DNA of 64,000 nt. It comes from Chloroflexota bacterium. Its GTDB lineage: Bacteria > Chloroflexota > Dehalococcoidia > Lucifugimonadales > Lucifugimonadaceae. The DNA lies in the NCBI GenBank assembly GCA_002721615.1, contig PBKW01000011.1, forward strand, positions 1 through 64,000, read 5' to 3'. Below, piece by piece: positions 34,572-44,330 of this stretch. Made by a program: the position numbers and the translations under genes. Every line of letters begins with the position of its first letter. The first letter of the stretch is position 1. A model generated the notes under the pieces. It did not search any database and was not told where the DNA came from. It saw only the letters and a program-made list of their open reading frames with translations.

Positions 34572-35369
34572 ATGAAAAGTAAAATTACTAATATTATTAA
34601 AGAACAAAATAAAAAAGGTAGAATCGCTTTAATTCCATTCATCACTGCTGGTTATCCTTCAGTAGAAGGATTCATTAACGTAGTTAAAGGTTTAGTAGAC
34701 GGAGGATCAGATGTAATAGAAATTGGAATGCCATTCAGTGATCCCATTGCAGAAGGTCCTACAATTCAAAAAAGTAGCCATATTGCTATAGAAAATGGGG
34801 TTAATATAAAAAAATCTTTAGATCTAGTTCAAAAAATCAGATCTTCTGGAATCAATATACCTATTGTTATGATGGGTTATATTAACCCTATACTTAGTAT
34901 AGGTGTATCTAATTTCGCAAAATTAGCAACCAATGTTGGAGTAAATGGTTTAATAATTGCTGATATCCCTAATGAAGAACTAAAACAAATCCAAATCTCT
35001 TCAGAAAAAAATTCTTTAGATACTATTCCTTTAATTTCTTTAAACAGCTCAAAAAAAAGGATTGAATTAGGATGCAAATATGCTCAAGGATTTATATACT
35101 GCATAAGTATACTAGGAGTTACAGGATCACGTTCATCTGTTTCTTTAGACGTAAAAGAAAAAGTTAAAATGGTAAAAAACTTTACTAATATTCCTGTAGG
35201 AGTAGGATTTGGAGTATCAAAACCTTCTCATGTAAAAAATATTAAAGAATATGCTGATGCTGTAATCGTGGGAAGTGCGTTAATAGATGAAATAGCGAAA
35301 ACAAAAAATCAACCTGGAAATACTGCAAAAAAATTTATATCTAATCTATACAAAGAAACATTTAAATAA
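34572..35369 (+). CDS. trpA: Tryptophan synthase alpha subunit
   Basis: This 265-residue TIM barrel cleaves indole-3-glycerol phosphate to indole. The catalytic Glu lies in V-I-E-I-G-M-P-F-S-D-P near residue 50, and the catalytic Asp lies in V-E-A-D-like I-I-A-D-I-P-N-E-E near 137. The phosphate-binding G-V-G-F-G-V-S and V-I-V-G-S-A are present. An AAGGA site precedes the ATG. No trpB, trpC or trpD is here, so the trp genes are dispersed; aroH and DAHP synthase next to it share the chorismate pathway. Confidence 0.96.
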   Translation: MKSKITNIIKEQNKKGRIALIPFITAGYPSVEGFINVVKGLVDGGSDVIEIGMPFSDPIAEGPTIQKSSHIAIENGVNIKKSLDLVQKIRSSGINIPIVMMGYINPILSIGVSNFAKLATNVGVNGLIIADIPNEELKQIQISSEKNSLDTIPLISLNSSKKRIELGCKYAQGFIYCISILGVTGSRSSVSLDVKEKVKMVKNFTNIPVGVGFGVSKPSHVKNIKEYADAVIVGSALIDEIAKTKNQPGNTAKKFISNLYKETFK

Positions 35370-35383
35370 TTAAAAAGTAACCC

Positions 35384-35785
35384 ATGTCTAATAAAAATGA
35401 ATTAAAAGCCACAACTATCAGAGGAGTTAGAGGAGCTACTACAGTAAAAGAAAATAATGCTTCTAGTATTAAAGATGCTACTAAAGAATTATTAACTGAA
35501 ATGTTAAAAGTTAATCAAATAAATACCGATGATATTGCAGCTACTTTTTTTACTACAACTAAAGATTTATTTGAGGAATTTCCTGCAGTTGCAGCAAGAG
35601 AAATGGGCTGGAAAACTGTACCTTTACTATGTAGTCATGAAATGGAGGTTCCAAACGGACTAAAAAAATGTATCAGGATTTTAATACTTTGGAATACAGA
35701 AAAATCTCAAAATAAAATACAGCATCCTTATTTAAGAAAAGCAGTAAATTTAAGAAATAGTGATAGCAAATTTGATGCTACATAA
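35384..35785 (+). CDS. aroH: Chorismate mutase, AroH type
   Basis: This 133-residue protein matches the monofunctional AroH trimeric family of Bacillus: T-I-R-G-V-R-G-A-T-T-V near residue 12, F-F-T-T-T-K-D-L near 60, A-A-R-E-M-G-W near 72, and L-C-S-H-E-M-E-V-P. It converts chorismate to prephenate for Phe and Tyr. It lies between trpA and DAHP synthase, making a short aromatic amino acid cluster. The last 20 residues are variable. Confidence 0.94.
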   Translation: MSNKNELKATTIRGVRGATTVKENNASSIKDATKELLTEMLKVNQINTDDIAATFFTTTKDLFEEFPAVAAREMGWKTVPLLCSHEMEVPNGLKKCIRILILWNTEKSQNKIQHPYLRKAVNLRNSDSKFDAT

Positions 35786-35847
35786 TAATATTTCATCATT
35801 TAAATTCTTTTGCTAAATAATTAATTCAGATATAAATTAGTAACACT

Positions 35848-36906
35848 ATGCATAAAACGTACGATATTAATATAAAAAACTATAAAAACTTAGAGCCCCC
35901 AAAAGAATTTTTGGAAGAACTTCCAATTACTAATGAAATCTCTGAAAAGGTGAAAAGTTCAAGAGAAATTATAGAAAATATTATATCTGGAAAAGATAAG
36001 AGGCTTTTGATAATTACGGGACCTTGCTCTATTCATGATGAAAAAGCAGGAATAGAATATGCAAAAAAATTGGTGAATCTGAATAAACAAATAGATAAAA
36101 ATATTTATCTAGTTATGAGAGCATATTTTGAGAAACCTAGAACTACTGTTGGCTGGAAAGGATTAATCAATGATCCTGATCTAAATGGAACATTTGATAT
36201 GTCAAAAGGTTTGAGGAAAGCAAGAAAATTTTTATTGGATATTCTAGAACTAGGAGTGCCTGCAGGTAGTGAGTTTTTAGATCCTTTTACACCTCAATAT
36301 TTAGCTGATTTAATATCTTGGGGAGCTATTGGAGCAAGGACTACTGAAAGTCAAACTCATAGAGAAATGGCAAGTGGGTTAAGTATGCCTATAGGATTTA
36401 AAAATGGAACAGGAGGTAGTATTCAAATAGCTGTAGACGCTATGTATGCTGCTCAATCTTCACATTCTTTTCTGGGAATAGATTCAAACGGAAAAGCTTG
36501 TATATTAAATACTAAAGGAAATAAATCAAGTCATATAATTCTAAGAGGCAGTTCTAAAAGTACTAATTATGATGCTAAGTCAATTAATGAAGCTATGACT
36601 TTAATAAAAAATATTAATTTAACTCCATCAATATTAGTAGACTGCTCTCATGCAAATTGCTTTAAAGATCACAAAAAACAAAGAATCGCTTTCAAAGAAG
36701 TTCTAAAACAAAGAGTAATTAACAAGAACTCTAAAATAGTAGGAATCATGTTAGAAAGTCATATTAATGAAGGAAATCAAAAATTATCTGATAATCTATC
36801 AGAACTTCAATATGGAGTTTCTATTACTGATCCATGTATTAACTGGAAAGAAACAGAAGAATTATTATTTGAAGCAAATTCATTAATAGAAAATCAGAAA
36901 AGTTGA
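35848..36906 (+). CDS. DAHP synthase, class I alpha (AroF/G/H type)
   Basis: This 352-residue enzyme joins phosphoenolpyruvate and erythrose 4-phosphate in the first step of the shikimate pathway. Typical blocks are G-P-C-S-I-H-D near residue 55, R-A-Y-F-E-K-P-R-T-T-V-G-W-K-G-L near 92, G-A-R-T-T-E-S-Q and D-C-S-H-A-N near 260. The class is normally feedback-regulated by one aromatic amino acid, and which one is not readable here. It follows aroH by 62 nt and precedes ribF. Confidence 0.95.
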   Translation: MHKTYDINIKNYKNLEPPKEFLEELPITNEISEKVKSSREIIENIISGKDKRLLIITGPCSIHDEKAGIEYAKKLVNLNKQIDKNIYLVMRAYFEKPRTTVGWKGLINDPDLNGTFDMSKGLRKARKFLLDILELGVPAGSEFLDPFTPQYLADLISWGAIGARTTESQTHREMASGLSMPIGFKNGTGGSIQIAVDAMYAAQSSHSFLGIDSNGKACILNTKGNKSSHIILRGSSKSTNYDAKSINEAMTLIKNINLTPSILVDCSHANCFKDHKKQRIAFKEVLKQRVINKNSKIVGIMLESHINEGNQKLSDNLSELQYGVSITDPCINWKETEELLFEANSLIENQKS

Positions 36907-36911
36907 AATAA

Positions 36912-36932
36912 TTTTCATGATTTACATGAAAA
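36912..36932 (+). promoter_or_regulatory. Perfect hairpin directly before ribF
   Basis: TTTTCATG (36912-36919), a 5-nt loop and CATGAAAA (36925-36932) form a perfect 8-bp inverted repeat that abuts the ribF ATG and occupies almost the whole gap after DAHP synthase. No U-tract follows, so it is not a standard terminator. It could mask the ribF start. No FMN riboswitch would fit in this 26-nt gap. Confidence 0.45.
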
Positions 36933-37853
36933 ATGGAAATAACTGAACTACCTAAAATAAAAACACCTACTCTAGTAACAATAGGCACTTTTGATGGAGT
37001 TCATTTAGGACACATCTCCATATTTAATAGAATAAAAAATATTAGAGAAAATTCTTACAAAAAATCAGAAATATTAGCTCTAACATTCCCAAAATCTCCA
37101 AAACAAATTATAAGCCCTGAAAAAAAATATACTCTGATTTGCCCTTTGGCAGAACGTGTTCAATTAATTAAAGATCATGGAATTGATCATGTGATACCCC
37201 TTAATTTTGATAATCATCTAAGATATCTAACTGCTTCAAATTTTTTTAATCAATTAAAAAATAATGTAAATATTAAAGCATTTGTTATAGGGAATGGTAC
37301 CAGTATAGGTAATGATCAAATAAAGGATGAAAAAAAATTACGAATGATTACCAGTGAATTAGGAATAGAGTTATTTGTTTTACCAAATATTACTTTAAAA
37401 AATAAAAAAATTTCAAGCTCACAAATAAAAAAAATAATTTCCAATGGAAATATAGAAAACATAGAAGAAAATTTAGGAAGAAAATTTACTTTAACAGGAA
37501 AGGTAATTAGAGGAAAACAAAGAGGAAAAAAATTAGGATATCCTACAGCAAACTTAGATATTCCCACTAACCAATGTATACCTAAGGATGGAATATATTA
37601 CACAAAATCACTCATAGATTCTTATGAAAAAATTTCAGTTACAAGTATTGGGGAAAATCCTACTTTCGAATCTGGAAACATTCCTAAAATGATAGAGACA
37701 TATATTTTAGATTTTAATGAAAATATTTATCATAAAAATATAACTATAAAATTTTTGTCATTTCTAAGACCTCAAATAAAATATCAAAGTATTCCTTCTT
37801 TAATAGAACAAATGAAAATTGACGTTTCAAATGTCAAAAATCAAATTAATTGA
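36933..37853 (+). CDS. ribF: Bifunctional riboflavin kinase/FAD synthetase
   Basis: This is a 306-residue protein. The N-terminal nucleotidyltransferase has G-T-F-D-G-V-H-L-G-H near residue 20 and the C-terminal kinase has L-T-G-K-V-I-R-G-K-Q-R-G-K-K-L-G-Y-P-T-A-N-L near 190. It makes FMN and then FAD from riboflavin. The kinase part continues to I-K-Y-Q-S-I-P-S-L-I-E-Q-M and is complete. A perfect hairpin abuts its ATG. tyrS follows after 12 nt. Confidence 0.95.
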   Translation: MEITELPKIKTPTLVTIGTFDGVHLGHISIFNRIKNIRENSYKKSEILALTFPKSPKQIISPEKKYTLICPLAERVQLIKDHGIDHVIPLNFDNHLRYLTASNFFNQLKNNVNIKAFVIGNGTSIGNDQIKDEKKLRMITSELGIELFVLPNITLKNKKISSSQIKKIISNGNIENIEENLGRKFTLTGKVIRGKQRGKKLGYPTANLDIPTNQCIPKDGIYYTKSLIDSYEKISVTSIGENPTFESGNIPKMIETYILDFNENIYHKNITIKFLSFLRPQIKYQSIPSLIEQMKIDVSNVKNQIN

Positions 37854-37865
37854 TATTCTATTTAA

Positions 37866-39170
37866 ATGAACTCAAAAATGAATTTTATTCAAGAACTAAA
37901 TTGGCGCGGATTAATTTCAGATAAAACGCCTAGATTAAATCATCTTATTTCCAAAGAAAAGATTTCAGGTTATACAGGTTTCGATCCTACGTCACAAAGT
38001 CTACATATTGGAAGCTTAATACCAATAATTGGATTAATCCATCTTCAAAGAACGGGTCACCAACCAATAGCCCTTATTGGAGGAGGAACTGGAATGATAG
38101 GAGATCCTAGTGGAAAGTCAAAAGAAAGAAATATTCTAAGTAGAGATATCATAAAAGATAATATCTCAGGAATAAAATTACAACTAGAACAATTTCTTGA
38201 TTTTAAATCAAAAACTAACCCAGCTTTAATTATTGATAACTACGATTGGCTCTCAAACATAGATTTAATATATTTCTTGAGAAATACGGGGAAGCATTTC
38301 ACCATTAATTACATGTTAAAAAAGGAATCTGTAAAATCAAGAATCTCTAGAGAAGATGGAATATCTTTTACCGAATTTAGTTATATGATTTTACAAGCAT
38401 ATGATTATTTACATTTATACGATAAATTTGGATGCAAATTACAGTTAGGAGGTAGTGATCAATGGGGAAATATTCTCTCAGGTGTGGATTTAATCAATAA
38501 ATTATATAAAAGAGATTTGAATAATTCTGAACCACTAGCTCATGGCCTAACATATCCATTGATAACGAATTCTTCTGGAGAAAAATTCGGGAAAAGTGAA
38601 GTAGAAGCACCTACATTAGATCCAAATCAAACATCTGCATATAAACTTTATCAATTCTTCTTTAATGTTAATGACAAAGATGTTATTCAATATTTAAAAT
38701 ATTTCACTTTACTAGACCAAAACGAAATAGAAAATTATAAAATATCCTTAGAAGAATCCCCTAAAAAAAGAGAATCCCAAATCAAATTAGCAGAACAAAT
38801 CACAATTATGATCCATTCTAATTCAGGACTTGAAGAGGCGAAAAAAATCACAAAAGCATTATTTGAAGGAAAGTTTTCAAAACTTAGTTTGAAAGAATTA
38901 AAAGATGCTCTTGAAGGAGCTCCTTCAACTAAAATCAATAGAAATAAATTCAATTCATCCTACTCTATTCAAGATTTATGTGTAGAACAAGGAATCTGCT
39001 CTTCTTTTTCAGAGACTAAAAGACTAATCAAACAGGGAGCATTATATATTAATGAATCAAAAGTAGAAGATTTTAAAGAGGAATTAAATGAATCTCACAC
39101 AATTAAAGGTGAATTAATAATTGTAAAAAGAGGTTCTAAAAATTTTCATGTAGTAGAAATAGAAAACTAA
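37866..39170 (+). CDS. tyrS: Tyrosyl-tRNA synthetase
   Basis: This is a class I synthetase of 434 residues. The HIGH motif reads H-I-G-S-L near residue 47, the KMSKS equivalent is K-F-G-K-S near 241, tyrosine-pocket blocks include Y-T-G-F-D-P-T and Q-L-G-G-S-D-Q-W-G-N-I, and a C-terminal S4 domain follows (S-E-T-K-R-L-I-K-Q-G-A-L-Y-I-N). It is the bacterial TyrRS type with K-F-G-K-S. The tail overlaps the convergent aminotransferase by 4 nt. Only 12 nt precede it, so there is no T-box leader. Confidence 0.97.
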   Translation: MNSKMNFIQELNWRGLISDKTPRLNHLISKEKISGYTGFDPTSQSLHIGSLIPIIGLIHLQRTGHQPIALIGGGTGMIGDPSGKSKERNILSRDIIKDNISGIKLQLEQFLDFKSKTNPALIIDNYDWLSNIDLIYFLRNTGKHFTINYMLKKESVKSRISREDGISFTEFSYMILQAYDYLHLYDKFGCKLQLGGSDQWGNILSGVDLINKLYKRDLNNSEPLAHGLTYPLITNSSGEKFGKSEVEAPTLDPNQTSAYKLYQFFFNVNDKDVIQYLKYFTLLDQNEIENYKISLEESPKKRESQIKLAEQITIMIHSNSGLEEAKKITKALFEGKFSKLSLKELKDALEGAPSTKINRNKFNSSYSIQDLCVEQGICSSFSETKRLIKQGALYINESKVEDFKEELNESHTIKGELIIVKRGSKNFHVVEIEN

Positions 39171-40360
39171 GATATTACAGAAACAATTGATTCTGATAAA
39201 CGATCAATATTATTACTATTAATTCCTGCAATATTTATCCTTCCTGAATCAACAATATAAATTGCATAATTTTCTCTTAATTCTTTTACTTGTTCTAGAT
39301 TTAAACCTGACATACTAAACATTCCTCTCTGAGATTTTATAAAAGAAAAATCTTTTTTAGAATTAAATTTCTGAAGCTTAAGAACTAAATCATTTCTCAT
39401 ATTTTTCATTCTATTTCTAATTTGATTTAATTCCTTTTCCCATTCTTTTCTCATAGTAGAATCACTTAAAATCAACTTGACTATATCTCCTCCATGAGAT
39501 GGAGGATTTGAATAATTAGATCTAATACATACTTTCATTTGACTGATTACATTCTCTAATAAAATATTTTCAGAACATAAGACTGTCAATGCTCCAACTC
39601 TTTCACTATAAAGACCAAAATTTTTTGAAAAACTAGAACAAATTATTGATTCTTGATTTTTTTGAACAATTTTTCTAAGACCTTCAGAATCTTCATTTAT
39701 ACCATCCCCAAATCCTTGATAAGCAAAATCAATTAAAGGAATTGCCTTTTTATCTAATAGTAAGTCTGAAATTGTTTCCCACTGACTCTGATTAAGATCC
39801 ACTCCGGTAGGATTATGACAACATCCATGTAATAAAACCACATCTCCTCTTTTGATTCTACTTAAATCATTAAGCATATTATTAAAATCCAATCCATTCT
39901 CCTCAAAATTAAAGTAAGAATATTCATTAAAATTTAAATTGGAAGCATTAGTAATTTGCTTATGATTCGGCCAAGAAGGTTTACTGATCCAAAAAACAGA
40001 ATCTTTATGAAATTTAGAAAAGTAATCCATAACAACCCTTAAAGCACCTGTTCCTCCAGGAGTATGGATAGTTTTCGCAGTATTTCCTCTTTGTTTAGTT
40101 ATTATTTTTCCTAAAACTAAATTCTTAACTAATAGTCCAAATTCTTCATCTCCTATTATTGGCTTATAAGACTTTGTTGAGGCATTATTAAGAAGTAATT
40201 TTTCAGCATTTCTAACTACATCAAAAGTTGGTGTCTCTCCATAAGAATCTTGATAAACTCCTACTGAAAGATTAATTTTATTTAACCTCTGATCTAAATT
40301 AAATTTTTCAGTGAGACCCAAAATAGGGTCAGGGTCAGCTGATTTTATATTTTCAAACAA
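39167..40360 (-). CDS. Aspartate/aromatic aminotransferase (AspC/TyrB type)
   Basis: This PLP-dependent fold-type I aminotransferase has A-D-P-D-P-I-L-G-L-T-E-K-F, L-S-V-G-V-Y, G-G-T-G-A-L-R near residue 100, L-L-H-G-C-C-H-N-P-T-G-V-D, the PLP lysine in S-S-F-S-K-N-F-G-L-Y near 245 and an arginine in M-F-S-M-S-G-L. The proposed start is TTG at 40360, giving 397 residues and the family-typical M-F-E-N-I, with AGGA 8 nt upstream. An ATG at 40381 would overlap the upstream gene by 29 nt. It could make Asp, Phe or Tyr. Confidence 0.9.
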   Translation of the reverse strand: MFENIKSADPDPILGLTEKFNLDQRLNKINLSVGVYQDSYGETPTFDVVRNAEKLLLNNASTKSYKPIIGDEEFGLLVKNLVLGKIITKQRGNTAKTIHTPGGTGALRVVMDYFSKFHKDSVFWISKPSWPNHKQITNASNLNFNEYSYFNFEENGLDFNNMLNDLSRIKRGDVVLLHGCCHNPTGVDLNQSQWETISDLLLDKKAIPLIDFAYQGFGDGINEDSEGLRKIVQKNQESIICSSFSKNFGLYSERVGALTVLCSENILLENVISQMKVCIRSNYSNPPSHGGDIVKLILSDSTMRKEWEKELNQIRNRMKNMRNDLVLKLQKFNSKKDFSFIKSQRGMFSMSGLNLEQVKELRENYAIYIVDSGRINIAGINSNNIDRLSESIVSVIS

Positions 40361-41612
40361 TTTTAAATTCCTTATTATCATTTACTTCAGAATCAAGGTT
40401 TTGAATTACCAATCCTGAGTGAAGTTTTGGGTGAAAAAAAGTTGATTTAGGAGGAAGCTTTTCACGATTCATCACTAAATCTTCAAACTTATTTTTATTT
40501 AGAGGCTTCATAATAAAACCAAAATCAATTTCTTTATTTTTTACCGATTGTTGAATTGAAAAAAAATCATGCTGATAATCAATCACTTGATTCAATCTCT
40601 CGTCATCAAATATATTTTTTAAAATATAATCATTTAACAATTTATATTGATTATCATACATATTTTTACTTTTAAATGTGTAAATTAAAGAATCATTTTC
40701 ATTAATAACCAAAATATTAAAATCATTTTCACTTTTATTAAAATCATTTATATCACCTTTCATTACATTCTCCGCATTAACAGTCAAAAAGTTTTTTAAA
40801 AGGTTTTTTTCTTCGTTTGAAAGTCCAAAAACAACCCTATGATAACCAAGCATCAAAACTCCTGGATCATCCAATGAAAACAATGTCATCAGTCTAAAAT
40901 TAGATGATTCATTAGATTCTTTAGACTTAGAGAATTTTTCCTGATAATTTATAGAAGTTTCATACCTATGATGGCCATCAGCAAGCATCAATTTTTTATT
41001 CATCATATGTTTTTTAATTTCATTTATTTGTTTTAAATCTTTTACTTTCCATAGCTTTAATTTACTTTCATTAAAATTGATAGTCAATTTGGGGTTATTT
41101 GTTTTATAACTTTCAATAATTCTTTTTATTTTTCCTGATTCATCATTATACAAAGACATCAAAGGGCTAAAATTACATTTAGTTTCCTTCATTAAAGATA
41201 ATCTATCCTCTTTAGGACCAGATCTGGTATTTTCATGGGGTAAAATATAACCATTTTCTAAATCCTCTAATTTTACTAAAACTGTAATTCCTGTCCTAGA
41301 ATAATTATGATTTTGAAATGAAAATTCTTCCTCAGTTAAATAAAAATTGAATGAGTCATCATATACTAAAATGTTGTTTAAGAACCAATCATTTAAAAAA
41401 TTTGCTGCTCTAATGTATTTATTAGAATTTTCTGTGTCTTCCTGAAATTCTTTCCCAAATTCCAATCTGATTAAATTAAATTGAGATCTAGAATATAATT
41501 CATTTTGTAAATTTGGAGAAATCACATCAAATGGAGGACAAATATTCAACGATAAATCACCAGATTTATCGGGGTTATACATCAAACCTTTAAAATTCCT
41601 AATATCTACCAC
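40353..41612 (-). CDS. DUF1015 family protein
   Basis: This 419-residue protein of the DUF1015 family starts with R-N-F-K-G-L-M-Y-N and P-P-F-D-V-I-S and has a well-conserved A-D-G-H-H-R-Y-E-T block near residue 215. The biochemical role is not established to my knowledge; some genomes place it near serine/glycine or amino acid genes. Here it is followed by an aminotransferase with an 8-nt overlap, so the two are probably translated together. The start is GTG at 41612 with GGGAG 7 nt upstream. Confidence 0.88.
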   Translation of the reverse strand: MVDIRNFKGLMYNPDKSGDLSLNICPPFDVISPNLQNELYSRSQFNLIRLEFGKEFQEDTENSNKYIRAANFLNDWFLNNILVYDDSFNFYLTEEEFSFQNHNYSRTGITVLVKLEDLENGYILPHENTRSGPKEDRLSLMKETKCNFSPLMSLYNDESGKIKRIIESYKTNNPKLTINFNESKLKLWKVKDLKQINEIKKHMMNKKLMLADGHHRYETSINYQEKFSKSKESNESSNFRLMTLFSLDDPGVLMLGYHRVVFGLSNEEKNLLKNFLTVNAENVMKGDINDFNKSENDFNILVINENDSLIYTFKSKNMYDNQYKLLNDYILKNIFDDERLNQVIDYQHDFFSIQQSVKNKEIDFGFIMKPLNKNKFEDLVMNREKLPPKSTFFHPKLHSGLVIQNLDSEVNDNKEFKIV

Positions 41613-41705
41613 GGATTTCTCCCAAATAGGTTACAATTATAGTAATCATAATACATTCACAATCCAAAAACGCAATTAAAATCTAATTTTTAAAGTATCT
41701 TTTAT

Positions 41706-43730
41706 ATGGTAAACAATAAAGATTTTAACATCTTGAATTCAATATCAAGATTGAAAGATAAATTGAATGACGCCAATTACAAATATTATATTCTTGAAAA
41801 GCCTTCGATAAGTGACACAGAGTACGATCGTATCTTTCAAGAACTGATTAAACTCGAAGAACAAAATCCTTCTCTAGTTACATTAGATTCTCCTACACAA
41901 AGAATAGGAATAAGTCCATCTTCCAACTTTCAAAATGTCGAACACATTTCTCCTCTATTAAGTTTGAGCAATGTTTTCAACAAAGAACAAATGGAAAAGT
42001 GGTATACAAGAATTTGTAACCAATTAAATTCTCAATCTGTAGAACTAATTTGTGAATTAAAAATTGATGGCCTTGCTATCTCTTTAAGGTACGAAGAAGG
42101 AATTTTTGTACAAGGTTCTACTAGAGGAGATGGTAATATCGGAGAGGATATTACTAATAATTTAAAAACAATAAAATCAATTCCTCTAAAACTATTAGAT
42201 AAATCACCTCCTGAGATAATAGAAGTAAGAGGTGAAGTATATTTTCCCAGATCATCATTTAATGAATTTAATAAAGAACGGAAAAAATTAAATTTAGAAG
42301 AATATAGCAATACTAGAAACGCAGCTTCTGGAGCGCTAAGACAATTAGATCCCAATGAAACTTCCAAGAGACCTTTAAATTATTTCATGTATTCAATTGG
42401 ATATAATTCAAATAATCTACCATCTAGCCAAAGACTAATATTGAAACAATTAAATAGTTGGGGTTTCAGAGTTAATCCTTGGAATTATATTTGTAAAACA
42501 ACAAATGATATTGAAAAATCTTATATCAAAGCAATAAATGATAGAAATAATTTAAATTATGGCACAGATGGGATAGTTATTAAAATCAATGATCTAAATT
42601 TCCAATCAATTTTAGGTACAACTGCAAGAGATCCCAAATGGGCCACAGCATATAAATTTCCTACTATTACTACGACTACAATATTAAAAAAAATATCTGT
42701 AAATGTCGGTAGAACTGGAGTTTTAACACCCTTCGCAGAATTAGAACCAGTAAAACTTGAAGGTGTAACCATTAGATCAGCTAGTCTTCATAATATAGAT
42801 TATATTCATAAAAAAAATATCAGAGAAGGAGATCTAGTAGAAATTCAACGGTCAGGAGATGTGATTCCTCAAATAAACAAAGTTGCAAAAAATAATTCAA
42901 GATCTGAGAATTCTTTAAAATATGAGATGCCCTTAAAATGCCCATCATGTTTGAAAGATGTGGAAAAAGCCGAAAATGATCCTCACACTAGATGTATAAA
43001 CTCTAGTTGCCCTGACCAATTTCAAAGATTAGTAGAACACTTTGTATCAAAATCAGCAATGAATATTGAAGGTCTAGGAAAAGGAATTATAGAAACATTA
43101 ATAGAAAACAATCTTCTGAAAACATTACCTGATATATTTCAACTAAATTCACAAGAACTCAAATCACTTCCGAAATTTGGAGAAAAAAGCGTAGAGAAAC
43201 TCTTAAAATCAATAAATAATGCTAAAAAAACAACAATGCCTTCATTTCTTTTTTCTTTAGGAATTTCTCATATTGGAATAGAAGTTTCAGAAATAATTAC
43301 TGATTACTATCAATCTATTGATAACTTAGTGAATTGTAAAAAAGAAGAATTAACAAAATTAAAAGGAATAGGAGAAAAAATTGCTGAAAGTTTAATATCC
43401 TGGATATCATCAGAAAATAACGTCAATTTAATATTTAACCTGATTGATGCAGGAGTTGAACCTAAAACATTACAAAAAAACACGAAATTTTTCTTTTCTG
43501 AATTAATTTTCGTAATTACTGGAACATTAGAAAATTTTTCGAGAAATGAAATCACCTCTCTAATAAAAGAATTAGGTGGAAAAACTTCCTCAAATGTTTC
43601 TACCCAAACATCATTTTTAATTGCAGGAGAAAACCCGGGATCAAAACTTCAACAAGCTTTAAACTTTAATATACCAATAATCAGTGAATCAGAATTTATA
43701 GATATGAAAAATAATCATGAGCTTTTTTAA
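41706..43730 (+). CDS. ligA: NAD+-dependent DNA ligase
   Basis: This 674-residue protein has the full LigA layout: Ia domain, adenylation domain with the lysine nucleophile K119 in E-L-K-I-D-G-L-A, OB fold (V-G-R-T-G-V-L-T-P), four-Cys zinc finger (C-P-S-C, then C-I-N-S-S-C-P), helix-hairpin-helix repeats (L-P-K-F-G-E-K-S, L-K-G-I-G-E-K-I) and a C-terminal BRCT domain (F-V-I-T-G-T-L). It seals nicks in replication and repair. The 3' end overlaps pth by 14 nt. Confidence 0.97.
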   Translation: MVNNKDFNILNSISRLKDKLNDANYKYYILEKPSISDTEYDRIFQELIKLEEQNPSLVTLDSPTQRIGISPSSNFQNVEHISPLLSLSNVFNKEQMEKWYTRICNQLNSQSVELICELKIDGLAISLRYEEGIFVQGSTRGDGNIGEDITNNLKTIKSIPLKLLDKSPPEIIEVRGEVYFPRSSFNEFNKERKKLNLEEYSNTRNAASGALRQLDPNETSKRPLNYFMYSIGYNSNNLPSSQRLILKQLNSWGFRVNPWNYICKTTNDIEKSYIKAINDRNNLNYGTDGIVIKINDLNFQSILGTTARDPKWATAYKFPTITTTTILKKISVNVGRTGVLTPFAELEPVKLEGVTIRSASLHNIDYIHKKNIREGDLVEIQRSGDVIPQINKVAKNNSRSENSLKYEMPLKCPSCLKDVEKAENDPHTRCINSSCPDQFQRLVEHFVSKSAMNIEGLGKGIIETLIENNLLKTLPDIFQLNSQELKSLPKFGEKSVEKLLKSINNAKKTTMPSFLFSLGISHIGIEVSEIITDYYQSIDNLVNCKKEELTKLKGIGEKIAESLISWISSENNVNLIFNLIDAGVEPKTLQKNTKFFFSELIFVITGTLENFSRNEITSLIKELGGKTSSNVSTQTSFLIAGENPGSKLQQALNFNIPIISESEFIDMKNNHELF

Positions 43731-44328
43731 TAAAATATTTGGTAAAAATAACTTTTCAAACAATGACGAAATTTTCAACTGGATAATTGTTGGATTAGGA
43801 AATCCAGGAAAAGAATATGAGGATACACGTCATAATATAGGGTTTCAAGCAATAAATTTCATTGCTGAAAAAAATAATCTCACTTTTACTCATAGATACA
43901 ATTCATCAACAGCAAAACTAAAAATAAATAATAATAATATTTTTTTATGCAAACCCCTTAATTTTATGAATAGAAGTGGAACACCAATAAAACATATTTT
44001 AAATAAATATCAAATAAATAATGAAAACTTGATTGTTATTTCAGATGATATTAATTTACCTTTAGGAAAAATACGGATTAGAAAAGGTGGATCCTCAGGG
44101 GGTCACAATGGACTTAAATCTATCATTAAACACTTAAACACTGACAATTTTATTAGAATAAGAATAGGAATAGAAAATCCGGGAAAAACTCCTACTACAG
44201 ATTATGTTTTGGGAAAATTTAAAAAATCAGAAAAAAATATTTTAGAAGAAACAATATTGAAAGTAGAAGATGTTTCAGAATCTTTGATAATTAATGGAAT
44301 TCAAAAAACTATGCAAAACTTCAATTAG
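43717..44328 (+). CDS. pth: Peptidyl-tRNA hydrolase
   Basis: Pth frees tRNA from prematurely released peptidyl-tRNA. After an N-terminal extension of about 20 residues the conserved core begins: I-V-G-L-G-N-P-G-K-E-Y-E-D-T-R-H-N-I-G-F with the catalytic His, then K-P-L-N-F-M-N-R-S-G, D-D-I-N-L-P-L-G and G-G-S-S-G-G-H-N-G-L-K-S. It is 203 residues. The start overlaps ligA by 14 nt, which suggests coupled translation. It ends 2 nt before the convergent serS stop. Confidence 0.95.
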   Translation: MSFFNKIFGKNNFSNNDEIFNWIIVGLGNPGKEYEDTRHNIGFQAINFIAEKNNLTFTHRYNSSTAKLKINNNNIFLCKPLNFMNRSGTPIKHILNKYQINNENLIVISDDINLPLGKIRIRKGGSSGGHNGLKSIIKHLNTDNFIRIRIGIENPGKTPTTDYVLGKFKKSEKNILEETILKVEDVSESLIINGIQKTMQNFN

Positions 44329-44330
44329 CT

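Noticed and set aside
36907-36932. FMN riboswitch before ribF
   Set aside because: Only 26 nt are available, far too short; the gap holds a simple hairpin.
37854-37865. T-box leader before tyrS or other synthetase genes
   Set aside because: tyrS and aspS have 12-18 nt upstream, serS overlaps lysS, and the lysS leader has no T-box sequence.
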